64,000 bases of DNA from NCBI RefSeq assembly GCF_030052815.1, contig NC_079509.1, positions 41,968,750-42,032,749 on the forward strand. The letters are read 5' to 3'. Under the pieces are notes generated by a model that was not told the DNA's origin, did not search any database, and saw nothing but the letters and a program-made list of their open reading frames with translations. This document shows positions 43,962 through 56,094 of this stretch, piece after piece (the first letter of the stretch is position 1; the number at the start of each line of letters is the position of its first letter). Position numbers and translations under genes: made by a program. This stretch comes from Hevea brasiliensis (taxonomy: Eukaryota; Streptophyta; Magnoliopsida; Malpighiales; Euphorbiaceae).

Positions 43962-45282
43962 TCTAATTTAAATTTCGTCCTCGAAATTTACCCGATGCAA
44001 ACAGTTGAGTTAACTGTTTCCTCATCTTCTCTTCACTTTCCCAAGTTGCGTCCTCGTTGTTGTGGTGCCTCCAAAGCACTTTCACCAATTGAATTTGCTT
44101 TTTATTCATCTCTTTTACTTCCCGAGCCAGATTCGTAGAGGTTCTTCTTCATATGTCAAATCCGGTTGTATTTCAATTTCTTCCCCGAGATGACATGTGA
44201 AGGATCCGAGCGGTATCTTACGAGCATGGACACGTGGAACACATTATGGATCTTGTCACTGGTGGTAAAGCTAGCTCAGAGGCTACCGGTCCCACACGCT
44301 CAATAACTTCATATGGGCCAATAAACCTAGGGCTCAACTTACCTTTTCTTCCAAACCTCAACACTTTCTTCCACGGTGACACCTTGAGGAACACTTTGTC
44401 GCCAACCACATATTCTATTTCTTTTCTCTTGTGTCGGCATAAGATTTCTCTGCATGCGAGGCAACCTTCAAGTTGGCTTTGATTGATTTCACCTTCTCCT
44501 CACTGCTTTCACCGTGTCCAGCCCTACCGCTTGTCTTCGCCAATTCACCAAAGACACCGAGTTCTACATTTTCTCCCATACAAGGCTTCATACGGGGCCA
44601 TTTGAATACTAGCTTGGTAGCTATTGTTGTATGCAAATTACGCGATGGGAGGTATCTATCCCACTTCCTCAAACTCAATGACACAACTCCTCAAAGATAT
44701 CCTCAAGGACTCGACAAGTATTTCACGTTATTGTTATCATTTCAATTCAATATTTGTATCAATTTCATGGGTTTCAATTGTTTACCTGGATTACTCTTTC
44801 TGATTGCCCATCCGTCTGAGGATGGAAAGCTGTGCTGAAATGGAGTTGTGTACCCAAGGATTCATGCAACTTCTTCCAGAATCTCGATGTAAACCTTGGG
44901 TCTCGATCAGATATGATGGAAAGTGGGATTCCGTGCAGTCTAACTATCTCACTGATATACAATTCCGCTAACTTCTCTAGTGAGTAGTCAGTCCTAACTA
45001 GCAGAAAGTGTGCTGACTTTGTCAATCTATCAACTATCACCCATGCTGCATCATGTTTCTTCAGGGTGAGAGGTAGACCACTTACAAAATCCATGGTGAC
45101 CCGATCCCATTTCCATTCAGGTATGCGTATAGGTCAGAGCAAACCCGATGGAACTTGATGTTCGCCTTGACTTGCCGACATGTCAAGCATTTAGTCACAT
45201 AGTCGGCTATGTCTTTCTTCATACTGTGCCACCAATACATCAAGCTTCGTGTCATGATACATCTTTGTACTTCTGGATGCAT
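43962..45282 (-). pseudogene. Chromovirus 2 integrase and chromodomain
   Basis: Zinc-binding part in 45282-45082 (MYWWHSMKKDIADYVTKC, LTCRQVKANI). The core is in 45094-44774, with Asp in [11 protein letters not shown], Asp in [15 protein letters not shown] and Glu in [14 protein letters not shown]. Frame breaks follow; the C-terminal domain is in 44409-44218 (GRKGKLSPRFIGPYEVIERV). A chromodomain is recognisable near 44120-44010 (IQLVKVLWRHHNNEDATWES), just before the LTR. Chromodomains of this kind are thought to steer integration to heterochromatin and define the chromovirus lineage. At least four frame breaks make it inactive. Confidence 0.88.
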
Positions 45283-45484
45283 AGCATATACACCGTGTGT
45301 GCCTCTTTTAGAATATCGCCTTCAATTCCCCATCATCCGGTACACAGTCTTCCTTTGTAATACAGACACCCATCTGCTTTCACCCCATAGTCAGTTGCTT
45401 TTCCCTCGGAGATCTTGCTCATAATAGCCATTAACTTTTCATCTGTCTTTTGCCCATCTAGTATCTGCTGTAGCAGGTTTGGCC

Positions 45485-46698
45485 TCACTTGCAACTCACC
45501 AAAATAGCTCCATCTCGAACCAAGGATAGACGGGCATTCAAAGATCTCAGAGTCGCTATGGATTTTCTGCTCAAAGCATCAAGAACTACATTTGCCTTCC
45601 TGTGATGGTAATCAATTACACAGTCATAATCCTTCAGGAACTCAATCCATCGCCTCTGTCTAAGGTTGAGCTCCTTCTGGGTTGGCAAATATTTCAGGCT
45701 TTTGTGGTCTGTGTAAATGTAGCACTTTTCCCCATACAAGTAGTGCCTCCATATCTTCAGTGCAAAGATAATTGCTGCAAGCTCTAGATCATGGGTAGGG
45801 TAGTTCTGCTCATGTGGCCTTAATCGCTGGAAGCATAGGCGACCACCTTCCCCTCTTGCATCAATACACACCCCAGCCCATTATGTGAGGCATCACTGTA
45901 GACCACAAAGTCCTTCCCTGACACTGGCTGTGTTAACACTGGTGCCTCTGTTAACATAGCCTTCAACTTCTCAAAACTGGTTTGACACTTGTCATTCCAG
46001 TCAAATCTGACATTCTTGTGTAACAACTTAGTCATTGGAGCAGCTATTAGGGAAAATCCCTTCACAAATCTTCTGTAATACCCAGCTAGCCCCAAGAAGC
46101 TTCTGACCTCAGTTGTATTCCTGGGAGGCTTCCATTCCATCACTGCTTCTATTTTCTTGGGATCCACCCTAATCCCATCACCTGACACTATGTGTCCAAG
46201 GAATGCAATCTCATCCAGCCAAAAGTCACACTTGGACAACTTAGCATACAGCTTCTTTTCTCTCAGGGTTTGCAGAACAATCCTCAAATGCTCATCATGT
46301 TCTTCCCTGGTCTTGGAATACACCAAAATATCATCAATAAAGACCACTACGAACCGATCTAGGTATGGATGGAAGATACGGTTCATAAGGTCCATGAATG
46401 CCGCTGGTGCATTTGTTAAGCCAAAGGGCATCACCAGAAACTCATAATGCCCATACCGGGTCCTGAATGCAGTCTTGGGCACATCTACATCCTTCACCCT
46501 CAGCTGATGATACCCTGATCTGAGATCAATCTTAGAAAATACTCCTGCTCCCTTCAACTGATCAAACAGATCATCAATTCTAGGCAACGGATATTTGTTC
46601 TTCACAGTCACTTTATTCAACTGCCGGTAATCAATACAAAGTCTCAAAGTCCCATCCTTCTTTTCACGAACAACACCGAGCTCCCCATGGTGACACAT
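45485..46698 (-). pseudogene. Chromovirus 2 reverse transcriptase-RNase H
   Basis: Block 46698-45820 has [49 protein letters not shown], the catalytic [10 protein letters not shown] and the connection [13 protein letters not shown], then [19 protein letters not shown]. One frameshift near 45830-45870 leads to block 45871-45485 ([46 protein letters not shown]). The N-terminal RT linker upstream of 46698 is in other frames. The sequence is close to, but clearly different from, chromovirus 1. Confidence 0.9.
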
Positions 46699-46929
46699 GG
46701 GCGTATGAACCCCTTATCAAGCAACTCTTGCAATCGAAGTTTTCAACTCCTTCAATTCGATGGGTGCCATCATATAAGGATCAATGGAATTGGGTGCTGT
46801 ACCTGGCATTGTCTCCATAGCAAATTCGACTTCGCTTTCTCGTGGCAAACTGTGCAATTCTTCAGAAATACCTCTAGGAAGTCTCTCATTGTGGGTATGT
46901 CACTCGAGTTTAGCTTAGCTCGCTAGTAT

Positions 46930-47607
46930 CCACCACATGTCTTGGGTAGGCTTCACACCTTTTCTCATCATTCTTCTTGCAATCGTGGTTGAGATGACAT
47001 TGGACAAGAAATCATCCTTTCCCCACAATCGTGATCTCATTACCCTCTCAAGTTTTTAGAGAAATTCTCTTCAATTTGCAATCAACAATTGCCTGATGAC
47101 GAGACAACCAGACCATACCCAATATCACGTAAAACTCATGCAAGTGCAACTCAAATAGGTAATCCAAGAAATAATACACCTGAATCCTCAACGGGCAACC
47201 CTAGTATACTTTGATCACTAAAACACTGAGGCCCAATGGATTAGTGACCAGAATGTCTTGGTCACTCTCCCCTAGCAATATACACCTTTCTACGGGTAGG
47301 TTGATGCAAATGTAAGAATGAGTTGATCCTGGATCCACCAATGCATGCAAAGGAGTATTGTAGAGTGAGAACGCACTCGATGACGCCCGGCATCTTGTTC
47401 CTCCCGAGCTCTCAAGGCATAATTTCTCGGCAGTGGTCCATTATCCGCCTCTCTGCCGCTCGATGTAGGCCTCTCGAGATGGTCCCACAGCCGGATTTAC
47501 TGGACCTTCTACCCCTTGGTGGTGCAGAGCAGTCTGTCTACTTGTGTCGAGCAACAGTAGTAGTTCTGCGTGGCGGTTCCTCAACCGATGCTCTGTTGAC
47601 CCACACC
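46930..47607 (-). pseudogene. Chromovirus 2 protease region, degraded
   Basis: On the minus strand near 47350-47300 the active-site motif DPGSTHSY is readable ([17 protein letters not shown]). The rest lies in several frames, with many short gaps relative to a normal protease. It connects gag and RT. Confidence 0.7.
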
Positions 47608-48632
47608 TCAAGCAGTGCACCGCCACTCTCCAACACTTCTTATGCCATCTTTGACAGTGTGGACATGCAAAAGATGTTGGGGCTGGTCCCCTGAACCCCA
47701 TCCCTGGAGAGCTGCCCACTGATGGTGTGGACTGACCTCTCCTAGGGGTGAATCTGGCTCAGGCCCCGAGACCGACTGGCCCTGTGGCTGAGCTGAACTC
47801 TGTGCAGGAGGACCCTTGAACTTCTTCCCTGATGCAGGAGCTGAACTCGACTGACCCGGTCCCCTCTTCTGCTGTCTCTCTCTTCTAGTCCACTCACTAA
47901 TTCTCACTTTTTCAACTCTTATTGCAGCTTCCACTAGCTTGCTAAATTCTGTGATTCCCAAGGCAGTGAGCTGTATCTTGATATTGTCATTCAGTCCCTC
48001 TTCAAATCTCTTACACCTTTCAGCTTCGTTAGGGACTATTTCCCTTCCATAGCGGCTTAACCGAACAAACTCCTTCTCATACTCGGCCACTGACAACTGT
48101 CTCTGCCTCAGGTTAATGAATTCCCTTCTTCTCTCTTCCAGGTATACAGTACCCACATATTTCTTCTTGAACTCAGAGAGGAAGAAGTCCCAAGTTACAG
48201 CTTCGGGCTGCACTTCACTGGACACAGTGTCCCACCATCCGTAGGCATCGTCTTGTAACAAGGATATAGCAGCTTCTAAGTTCTGCTCTGGGGTGCAGTG
48301 GAGTTGTTTTAAGACTCTGCCCATTCTGTTCAACCAATTCTCGGCTGCAACAGAGTCATCTTCTCTCTTGCCATAAAAATCCACTGCCCCAAATTTTCTT
48401 AACCTCTCCAAGTGTGATTTCTGCTGTGGAGCTGGTGGTGGTGGTGGTGGTGCTGGCATTACTCCGGCCATTTGTCTAAAGAAATCGGCCATTTGTTGAA
48501 ACATGGCCTGTGGAGGCTGAGCAGGTTCTGCTTGAGCTGGCGGAGCAGATTCTCTCATGCCCCGCCTCAATCACGCAGTGGAGCATGACTCTCCACTTCC
48601 TCCTCGACGGCTCTCTGAGATGACGGGTCCAT
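47608..48632 (-). pseudogene. Chromovirus 2 gag
   Basis: The likely start is ATG at 48632 (MDPSSQRAVEEEVESHAP); a frame break near 48580 separates it from the main frame 48570-47608. That frame holds a Pro-rich N-terminus, the capsid region (FGAVDFYGKREDDSVAAENW, LQDDAYGWWDTVSSE, WDFFLSEFKKKYVGTVYLEE), then EYEKEFVRLSRYGREIVPNE and a basic Ser/Lys-rich tail (KRGPGQSSSAPASGKKFKGP). The knuckle near 47660 is only partial (CPHCQRWHKKC, another frame). Gag would package the element's RNA. Confidence 0.88.
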
Positions 48633-48742
48633 ATCCTATTCAGAATAAGAAAGATAAACAGATCTGCGTTAGTGTCACCTCGACTCTTACAAATGCAATG
48701 CATGGTATGGACTCAATCTAGGCCCAGAAACGCCTAAACCGT

Positions 48743-48754
48743 GCTCTGATACCA
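48743..48754 (-). other. Chromovirus 2 primer-binding site
   Basis: Minus-strand TGGTATCAGAGC, the initiator tRNA-Met type, five bases inside the LTR B end. Confidence 0.9.
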
Positions 48755-48759
48755 CTAAA

Positions 48760-51700
48760 TGTGACACCCCTTACCCGTACAGATACCCGAGTAAGTAATG
48801 CCACCAGTGTACCAAGACACTCTAATATTCCTCAATTAATTTAGACAATGCTTTTGCATATAATTTATGAAATACAATTTATTTAAACCATTCATCAAAA
48901 GTATCATTCATTTAAGGTTCCAAAAATTTTAAAGAAAATCCATGAGTATCAAGCTAAAATGGAGAAAATCGTTCTTGAACTCTAAAAACACTTCCAATAT
49001 ACAATTTCATTCATTCTCAACTCCAATATCATTACAAAACTCAATATCAAGATATCAACAATTTTTCAATTCCAGGTCTCAACAACCTTTTCATTGCTCA
49101 AAACATCCCTTTCTCAGGGTTCTCATATATAAACAACCATTAAATACTCAAATTAATACCATACATGACCATAAATCTTTATTATTTACAATAAGCTCAA
49201 AATACATTACATAAATCCCAAATACATATGAGAAATAAAAATTTAATTACAAAATGACAAAATGACATCTAGTGTCCTACCAATGCAATCGCAGTGACGA
49301 GGTGACACGGACATCGAGCGAATCGCCGGATGGACTCACCACCGTGGTCTACCGGGCTCGCGATCGGGATCTCCAGACCTACGCTGCGTGGCAAAGCAAC
49401 GCGCTAAGCAATAATGCTTAGTGGTGCAATAATAAAATAAAAGAAAATAGCAGATATAAATATGTATTGCATGTGCATGTTTTGTTTGTCATGTATTTGT
49501 ATATTCATTCCTTTATTTCTTCTACATTGCTCATTTTCATTCATTTGGTTGCCCAAGTAACCTACACTAGACGACTGGACTGGATAACGGGTAACCGCAC
49601 CGGGTACCTAGTACTCGCCGTCACACCATCGTCACATATGTATCTCCAGGCAATGTAACAGCTAACAAGTCAGAATAATATCGAGCACAAGGCCAAGTCT
49701 CAATGCAAAGTCGAATGGCTAAAAGCCATGAAATCACAGAATGGCATTTTTGCCATGTGCGATCGCTAATCAACCCTATTGGCATGCCAAACTATCCAAA
49801 CCAATCTTGTTAGGTATACTAGGGCATTCGAAACTCTTAAATTTGTCAATTTGTGAATTTCAACTTTTTTTGGTGTCACTATTCAACATTGGTCAACAAA
49901 AATGTTGACATTTAGAATAAAAAGGTGTACATTGACTTTGGCACTCCCAACATACCACATTTGGTGTTTAAAACTTGTTGGCATTAAGTGTTTTTACCAT
50001 TTCTAAGCATTAAACCAAAGGAGCAGATTTTTCAGATTTTGTACCATAACTTCACTGTTCCATTGGACACTGTTACTGTTGGAATTTGAAGAAATGTAAA
50101 ACATGAAAGTTGTTCCTTATTTTGTCTAGTTGAATTTCCTTTTTTGAATCACTCCATTTGGAGTTTTGTAGCTCCAGATATGGCTCAAAAACCCAAGCTG
50201 TCCGGATATGCAGTCTGCAGAAATTTACCATATCTACAGTGCATGAACAGTGACTTGAGTCACTTGGTTGAATGGGTTCTGGCCATAATTTGGGGTAGGT
50301 TCCTTCATGAAAGTTGTTTGTCTATGTCTTAACTTGTTTCTGTAAAAAATTCAGACCAATTGACCAAATCTACAGTGACTTATGGCCAAATGAACAGTTA
50401 CTGTTCATTTGGTCAAATTCTGCAGAGGCAGTTTCAGGGTTCCGGATTGTGGCTGAGTTTTGACCCTTTTGCTTTGGTCTTTTGGGCATGGTTTCTTCAG
50501 CAAAAATGTGCCATTATAAGCCTAGTTTCATGTCCAATTGGCCAAACATTAATTGGACAAGCACAGCCCAAGTTATGGCAGTGCAAAGGGACTGAAATTT
50601 CAGTCCCTATGCTGCTGTCCATAGGGCAGTTTATACTTTCACTTTACCATCCCATTTTTCAGTTCTAATTAGGGTCAACCTACCTAAAATGGTCACTAAT
50701 TGACCATTAAAAAGTCCTCTAACCATTTCCAAAGTTAAGTCACCATTTCACCTTCCCAAACCCTAATGTTCAACTAAATTTACTCATAAACCTTGTCTAA
50801 CATACTTAGTTCAATCTTCATGCATTTTAATACCTTAACCATGATTTCCAACCACTCTAAGTTTGTTAAACAATCAAACTCAATCTTCCATAGGGCTGCT
50901 GAAAATTGAAGGTACCCTTAACACATGTAATTTACTTCAATTCCTTAAGATTTCTTAGCTCAAAAATGTTCTAACTAGAATTTAAAAGAAGGAAAATGAG
51001 ATTATAGCACTAACCTCACTTAGGGCAGATTTTTCCCTTCCTCAAAGTCTTGGTTTCCTTTTCTTTTTGCTCCCACAATAATCACCAAGATGATAGAATG
51101 AATTTTTGTGTTGGTAGTTAGGGTTTTTAGTGGAAGAAAACTAAGAAAAATGAAGGATGAAAGGTTGTTAATGGTGGAATGGGTAAGGGTGAGTGAGTGG
51201 CGTGAAGAAGAAGAGAGGGAGCTGGTTTTGGGTTTCTAAAATTCTGCCTCATTACCCACTTTTATTTCCTTTTTATGGACTTGCTTAAATTTGATTGGTT
51301 GGAAAATTTTAAATGATGTCATTAATAGCCATTTTTCCTCAATTTCTTTTCTTTCCTCCACTACTCATTTTCAATTCAATTTCTAGCAATATTTCTTCAT
51401 ATTTTATGTCATATTAATTATTTACTCAACTGGGCAAGTCGGCCAAAAATCACCTCGAAGGCGAAATGACCAAAATGCCCTCCGCTTGGCTTAACGGGTC
51501 AAAATTGTCTGCATCGATTGAAAAATTTTTCTAGGTATTTTCTTGGCATTCTAATGCCATGGGAACCTCAATTACCCTTCTTGGAGTCCCAAAAATTATT
51601 TTATAATTTTTCCCTGTCTAGGGCTCCTCGTTATAGAACCGCAACTTCCTCTCGTTACCCATCGCTAGGCACCTACTGCTTAACTTGATTGTATTTTATT

Positions 51701-51851
51701 TCTAAAATTTTTACTAAATTTTTCTTGTTAATATTTGAGTTAATTATGGTTCTGACTTTAGTTTGAATATTTTTCCGACATTCTAGTGTCCGACCGACAC
51801 CGATCACCGAATAAAGAGGATGTACGGAGTGGTTACCGGGAGGGTGTTACA
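48760..51851 (-). repeat. Chromovirus 2 LTR B, ~3.1 kb
   Basis: Same termini as LTR A and very similar throughout. Differences cluster at CTG/CAG positions, e.g. 49283-49375 against 41385-41475. No gene inside. Confidence 0.9.
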
Positions 51852-53290
51852 ACTCTGGGCTAGATGACTTATGCTCGTAAATAATAAAGATTAACAAAAG
51901 TGTGGGTTAGCCAAAGACGGAGTAAACTAGAGCATATCTTTCCTATGTATCTTTTTTAGCGTGACATGAACTAAAAAAACAACAGGCAAAAGAACTAGGA
52001 CAAATGGACAGACGAGAAACGAGAAATAGACTTAATAACATGGCGATATTAACACCGACTGTAGGAAGTCGAGTCTATTGAACTAATTACGATCGCAAAA
52101 GTAGCAAGATTGCAGGCTGGCAGCCGGAGGACTATGATTTGCCTCGTAATGAAGTATTCTTTGTTAAAATGTAAATAGATCAAAATAACCAAGCTTGAGT
52201 AGAGTTGAGCTTAGACAATATGAATGGAAATAGAGGATAACAAAGACAGAAAGTGGGAGTGCCACAGGATAATGAACGAACTGAAAATGAAAAATTTCAG
52301 TATTCAAGAATCCCTTTTGCAAGAAAACACTTCAGAAAACTACTTTCAAAAGTTTTTTCTATGAAAACTCAAAAAGAAAATAGCAGAGTAGCAAACTGAA
52401 TTAAGTTTCAGAGTTATTCTGCTATAGTTACTGCCTCTTGTCTATATGTTTTTTTTTTCCGTCCCCTTGAACAGTTTTCAGGCAGGTATTTATAGGAATC
52501 AGGTGCTCCCCATGAAGGGTCAGGATTTATTTTGAGGGAGATGGAGGGTCTGGATTTTGAAGGACATGATCGGATGCTTGAGAATTAAAGAGAACCAAAA
52601 TGAACGGCTGAGATTATTCTTCAGAATATTTGTCCTTTTCTTCTTTCAATCTGACGATCTCAAATCCTCTTGTCCAGAGCGATCTGAGGGCTAAGAGCGA
52701 AAGGCGCTAGTCTTGTCATCTCCTCTCTTGATCCAAGGGCTCCGGGTTCGTCCTTACAAGTGAAATCAATGGTGGAGATTGGGATGTACAGGACTGTCAT
52801 GACATACCACGGCACTGCACAAGATTATGGCGATTCTTAGGCGTGCGGTGGAGATCTCTTCTGCCACGCTTTAACTACCTCGGCTCTGATTCTGACGACT
52901 GTTATTTGGGATTTGTCTTATTCTTTTTGCCTTCCGATCCCTCCCACGCTCTTATTCCGATCTCTCATGCTGATCTCCCATCTTCCGATCTCTATTATTC
53001 CGATCCCTAGAGATCTCCCAAATGATGTAATCCGATCTTTTTGAAATAAAAGTCAATTATCATCTTATTATTATTGCATTGATTATTTTTCGATCTCTGA
53101 TGTGTTTATCTGATCCGTTCCTAATCGAACAACCCTTAACTGATCCGCAGTTCGAAACATTTATCTTAATATGCCGATCTCTAATTAGCCGTTCTCTTTA
53201 TGGAATTTGGAGTGTTCGAGAGACGTGTCAGAACAGCTGGCGAATCCCATTAACTGATGCATTGCCTGGGACATCGTGAGCATTAAATGC
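51852..53290 (-). repeat. Tat 2 3' LTR, inner fragment
   Basis: It starts ACTCTGGGCTAGATGAC, alignable with about 27350 in Tat 1, and runs in parallel with the Tat 1 LTR to gagcattaaatgctcgga near 53290. It includes the LTR TATA box at 52486-52494 (minus strand). The ~600-bp block at 28570-29190 of Tat 1 has no counterpart. The minisatellite part was lost with the deletion at 39697. Confidence 0.85.
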
Positions 53291-53299
53291 TCGGACGAG

Positions 53300-53307
53300 T
53301 ATAAATA
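53300..53307 (+). promoter_or_regulatory. TATA box of the antisense ORF
   Basis: TATAAATA followed by ggggtagggg lies just outside the LTR and about 150-165 bp before the start codon of the antisense ORF. Spacing and direction fit a promoter that works against the direction of gag-pol. Confidence 0.65.
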
Positions 53308-53449
53308 GGGGTAGGGGTTAGCCAGTTTCTTACTTTATGCCATTTTCTGTCTCTCGCGAGCAATTCCAAAACTCTCCCGATTTTCAAGCTCTTCCGACTC
53401 CGTTCAAGCTCCGGTAAGGGTTTTAATCCTTCTTTTAGCTTTAAGTTCT

Positions 53450-55331
53450 ATGTTTTCCTTAAAAATGAGCGGCGCAGAAGGTCAGAGAGCAGTAAGCCCA
53501 CCTTCCGTCCATGTTTCATGGTCGTCTGATGAAGTAGAGGTGGTTGGGCCAAGCGCACGACCAGAACCTTCTAGGGTCTCCGCTCCAGCTCGGGGGCGAA
53601 CCGCACCATCGAGACCTGTACCTTCCTTAGGGAGGGAGAATCTTCCTATGGGCGAGCTGCCGTCGATCTTGCAAGAAACCGATCTGCAGTCGTTTAGCCA
53701 GGAGTAGAACATTGAGCCCGATTCATATGAACTTATCCGGTGTCACGGCGATCACCGAGCCGATCACTCCTTTGAAGAGAATGACATGGTTATGGTATAC
53801 GAGGAACAGTTAAAGGCTGGTCTTCGGTTCCCTCTGGACGACTTCTTCAAGGAGGTCCTAAAATTTCACCGAGTGTGCATTGCCCAAATTCACCCTAACT
53901 CATGGCGGATCTTGGTAGCCTTCCGAGGCCTGTGCCGAGCTAAGGGAATCAGACCTACGGCTAAGGTGTTTGCCGAATCGCAGTGCTAACTCACCGAAAG
54001 GACGACGAGCATCGTTCTTTTCAGCGAAGCCTCATTGCGGGCTCTTTACCGATCCGCCTCCTCCCTTAAGAATTGGAAGAACCGCTTCTTCATTCTCGAG
54101 GAGCAAAATCCGACTGCTTTGAGGACTTCCCGTAGTCTGGTGGCACCAGGGGCCCTTGATTCAAGCATATTACTCAACAAGGAGGAAAGCCTAGTAGTGA
54201 TGGAACTGAAGAATCAAGCTGCCACTCTAAAGTACTCCTGTTTAGATGCGGTGACTACCGAGCTGCATCATTGGACGATGGAGTTGATCACGGGCGAAAG
54301 TCGCGGGCTTCCGCTCTCTGATCTTGGCATCGGTATTTTTCTATTTCTCAGATCTTTGGACCTTAGCGATCTCACTGACCTCTTTTTTGTGCAGGTATGG
54401 TGGTGAAGGTTCCAGAAGCGGAAGAAAGAAAGAGAGATTTCCCGGAAAATAAAGGAGATGAAGCGTTCGGCACTACTTCAAACACCCGGCCATGAACCTG
54501 GGGAGACGCAAGGAGGCCCGCCCCGACCTTCGGGACCGCTGATCCCAGAAGCTGTCCGATCTCCTCCTCAATGGGAAGAGCCGGCTCCACCCCCTCCAGT
54601 TGCTCCAAGCACAGAAGGGGGGTCATTCTCGACCTCCTGCGAGGACCCCTTCTCGTGGTGCCCAAGTGCTGATCGCTTCTCTGGAGAATAACTGGACTGT
54701 TCGGGAGAACCCCGATTTTGCCAAAGTCTTGGGGTCTTCCATCTGCCTTAGGGAGGATCGGGATAGACTATCTCCGGACAATCTTAATGACATCCTAACC
54801 CGCTCCATGAGTCTGAATGTAGAGTGCCTGGTGAACAGGCACATAGTTCGGGAAAAGGCTTACCGCCTGGGTAAGGAGGTCGAGAAGAAGAGTCAAGAAA
54901 TCGAAAGGAAGAGTCAAGAAGTGGCATCCCTCCGATCCCAACTCTCATCCGCTCAAGATTACATATCTCAAATTGAGGGGAGGATGAAGTACTATGAGGA
55001 TAAGCTGGCCGAACAGACTCATGTTCTGGCTGAGAGGGATCATGCTCTTGGAGAAGTCCAGGCGCTCCGGGCCAATGAAGCTGCTCAGGTCGCTCATCTT
55101 ACCGAGGAGCTTAAGGCAAAAGATGAAGAGATGGTGAAAGGAATAGCCAGTGCTTAAGTGAATGCTCACAAGGATCTCTTAGCCGAGCTCCAGAAGCGTT
55201 ACCCAGAGGAGGACTTCTCTTGGATGGCCGACCTGGCTCCCGGAGGCGAGGGTGAGGATAGTGAGGAGGAGGGTGAGGGAGAAGACGGACAAAATGTAGA
55301 TCAGACTGGGGGTGATCCTCCAGCTGAATGA
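53450..55331 (+). pseudogene. Antisense ORF of Tat 2 (putative gypsy-type transposon domain)
   Basis: Coding sequence between pol and the 3' LTR, on the strand opposite to pol; several Tat elements (Grande, Retand type) are known to carry such an ORF of unknown function. Start candidates are 53450 and 53465 (MSGAEGQRAVS). After a Ser/Pro/Arg-rich part and a stop near 53705 comes the domain seen in plant gypsy-type transposon proteins (53786-53989: AGLRFPLDDFFKEVLKFHRV, WRILVAFRGLCRAKGIRPT). After a frame change the next block spans 54035-54330. A gt...ag stretch at about 54331-54395 (ttttttgtgcag end) looks like an intron. The final block 54600-55331 has a long coiled coil (EVEKKSQEIERKSQEVASLR) and an acidic end (GGEGEDSEEEGEGEDG), interrupted by one TAA at 55155. 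Breaks make this copy inactive. Confidence 0.75.
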
Positions 55332-56094
55332 CTTGTACAATTTTTTTGAAATGAAATGGAATGCCTCTTTTGTTCAATGAATGATTGTGATCGGAAAATC
55401 TCTAAATTACTTAATACTTGATTGTCTGAGTACATCGAAGTAACTGAAAGAGATTATTAACCTAAGTGTGAGAGATCGGAAAACATAATGAGCATGAGAT
55501 CGATAGGGAATCAACGTTAATCGGGACTTAATTAAAATTGGAAATTTGGTGAACCCACTTAAAATCAAGATCATCATTACATCGGATTGGAATCTTAATT
55601 ATTCCTAAACTTAAAATGAGAGATCGGCAATAAGACCAGTGACATAAAGATCTAGTATTGATTCAATTTTGTTTGGCAGGAGAGATCGGGAATGTAATCG
55701 ACCGGTCAGGAAATTTAACAATTAGCTTGAGAGATCGGTGAGCGACTTGGCAAGACTTTAGATGATACGAGGGCTTAGCATTGATTCAATTCTCTGTGAA
55801 GAGAGATCGGTAATATGGCAAAGAGAGGTCGGAAATGTAGTTGGCTGGCAAAGGAAAATCTAGTGCTGGGGATCGGTTTCAAAGTTTATTAATTCTGGGG
55901 ATCGGTTTCAAGGTTTATTGATTCTGGGGATCGGCCAAAATATGGTGTCGACAATGCCCTCTTTACATAATTTCTATTAAGGGAAAAATTTCCCGTGTAG
56001 GAATTATGTAAAGATTTAGACCCGTATTTTGGACGATTAGGTGTCCGAAACTAAAGCATACCTAAGTCAGTGACCTAGGGATCAGTATTTGAAG
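55332..56094. other. Tat 2 noncoding with repeated gagatcgg motifs
   Basis: No coding frame. The motif (g)agagatcgg recurs about every 60-120 bases and ggggatcggtttcaa(a/g)gtttatt occurs twice in a row near 55870-55930. The sequence gatcgg is the same short word that dominates the Tat LTR. Confidence 0.65.

Larger units (their letters stand above)
39698..51851 (-). mobile_element. Chromovirus 2 (Tekay/Del-like), LTR-internal-LTR-partial internal
   Basis: Minus orientation: LTR B (51851-48760), primer site, gag, protease remnant, RT-RNase H, integrase with chromodomain, LTR A (43953-40836), then a second primer site and a second gag copy (40836-39698) that stops abruptly. This tandem order is expected after unequal recombination between elements. 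The right flank reads ACTCT and continues the Tat 2 LTR; the left boundary was lost in a deletion that joins gag to the Tat LTR at 39697. Confidence 0.85.
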
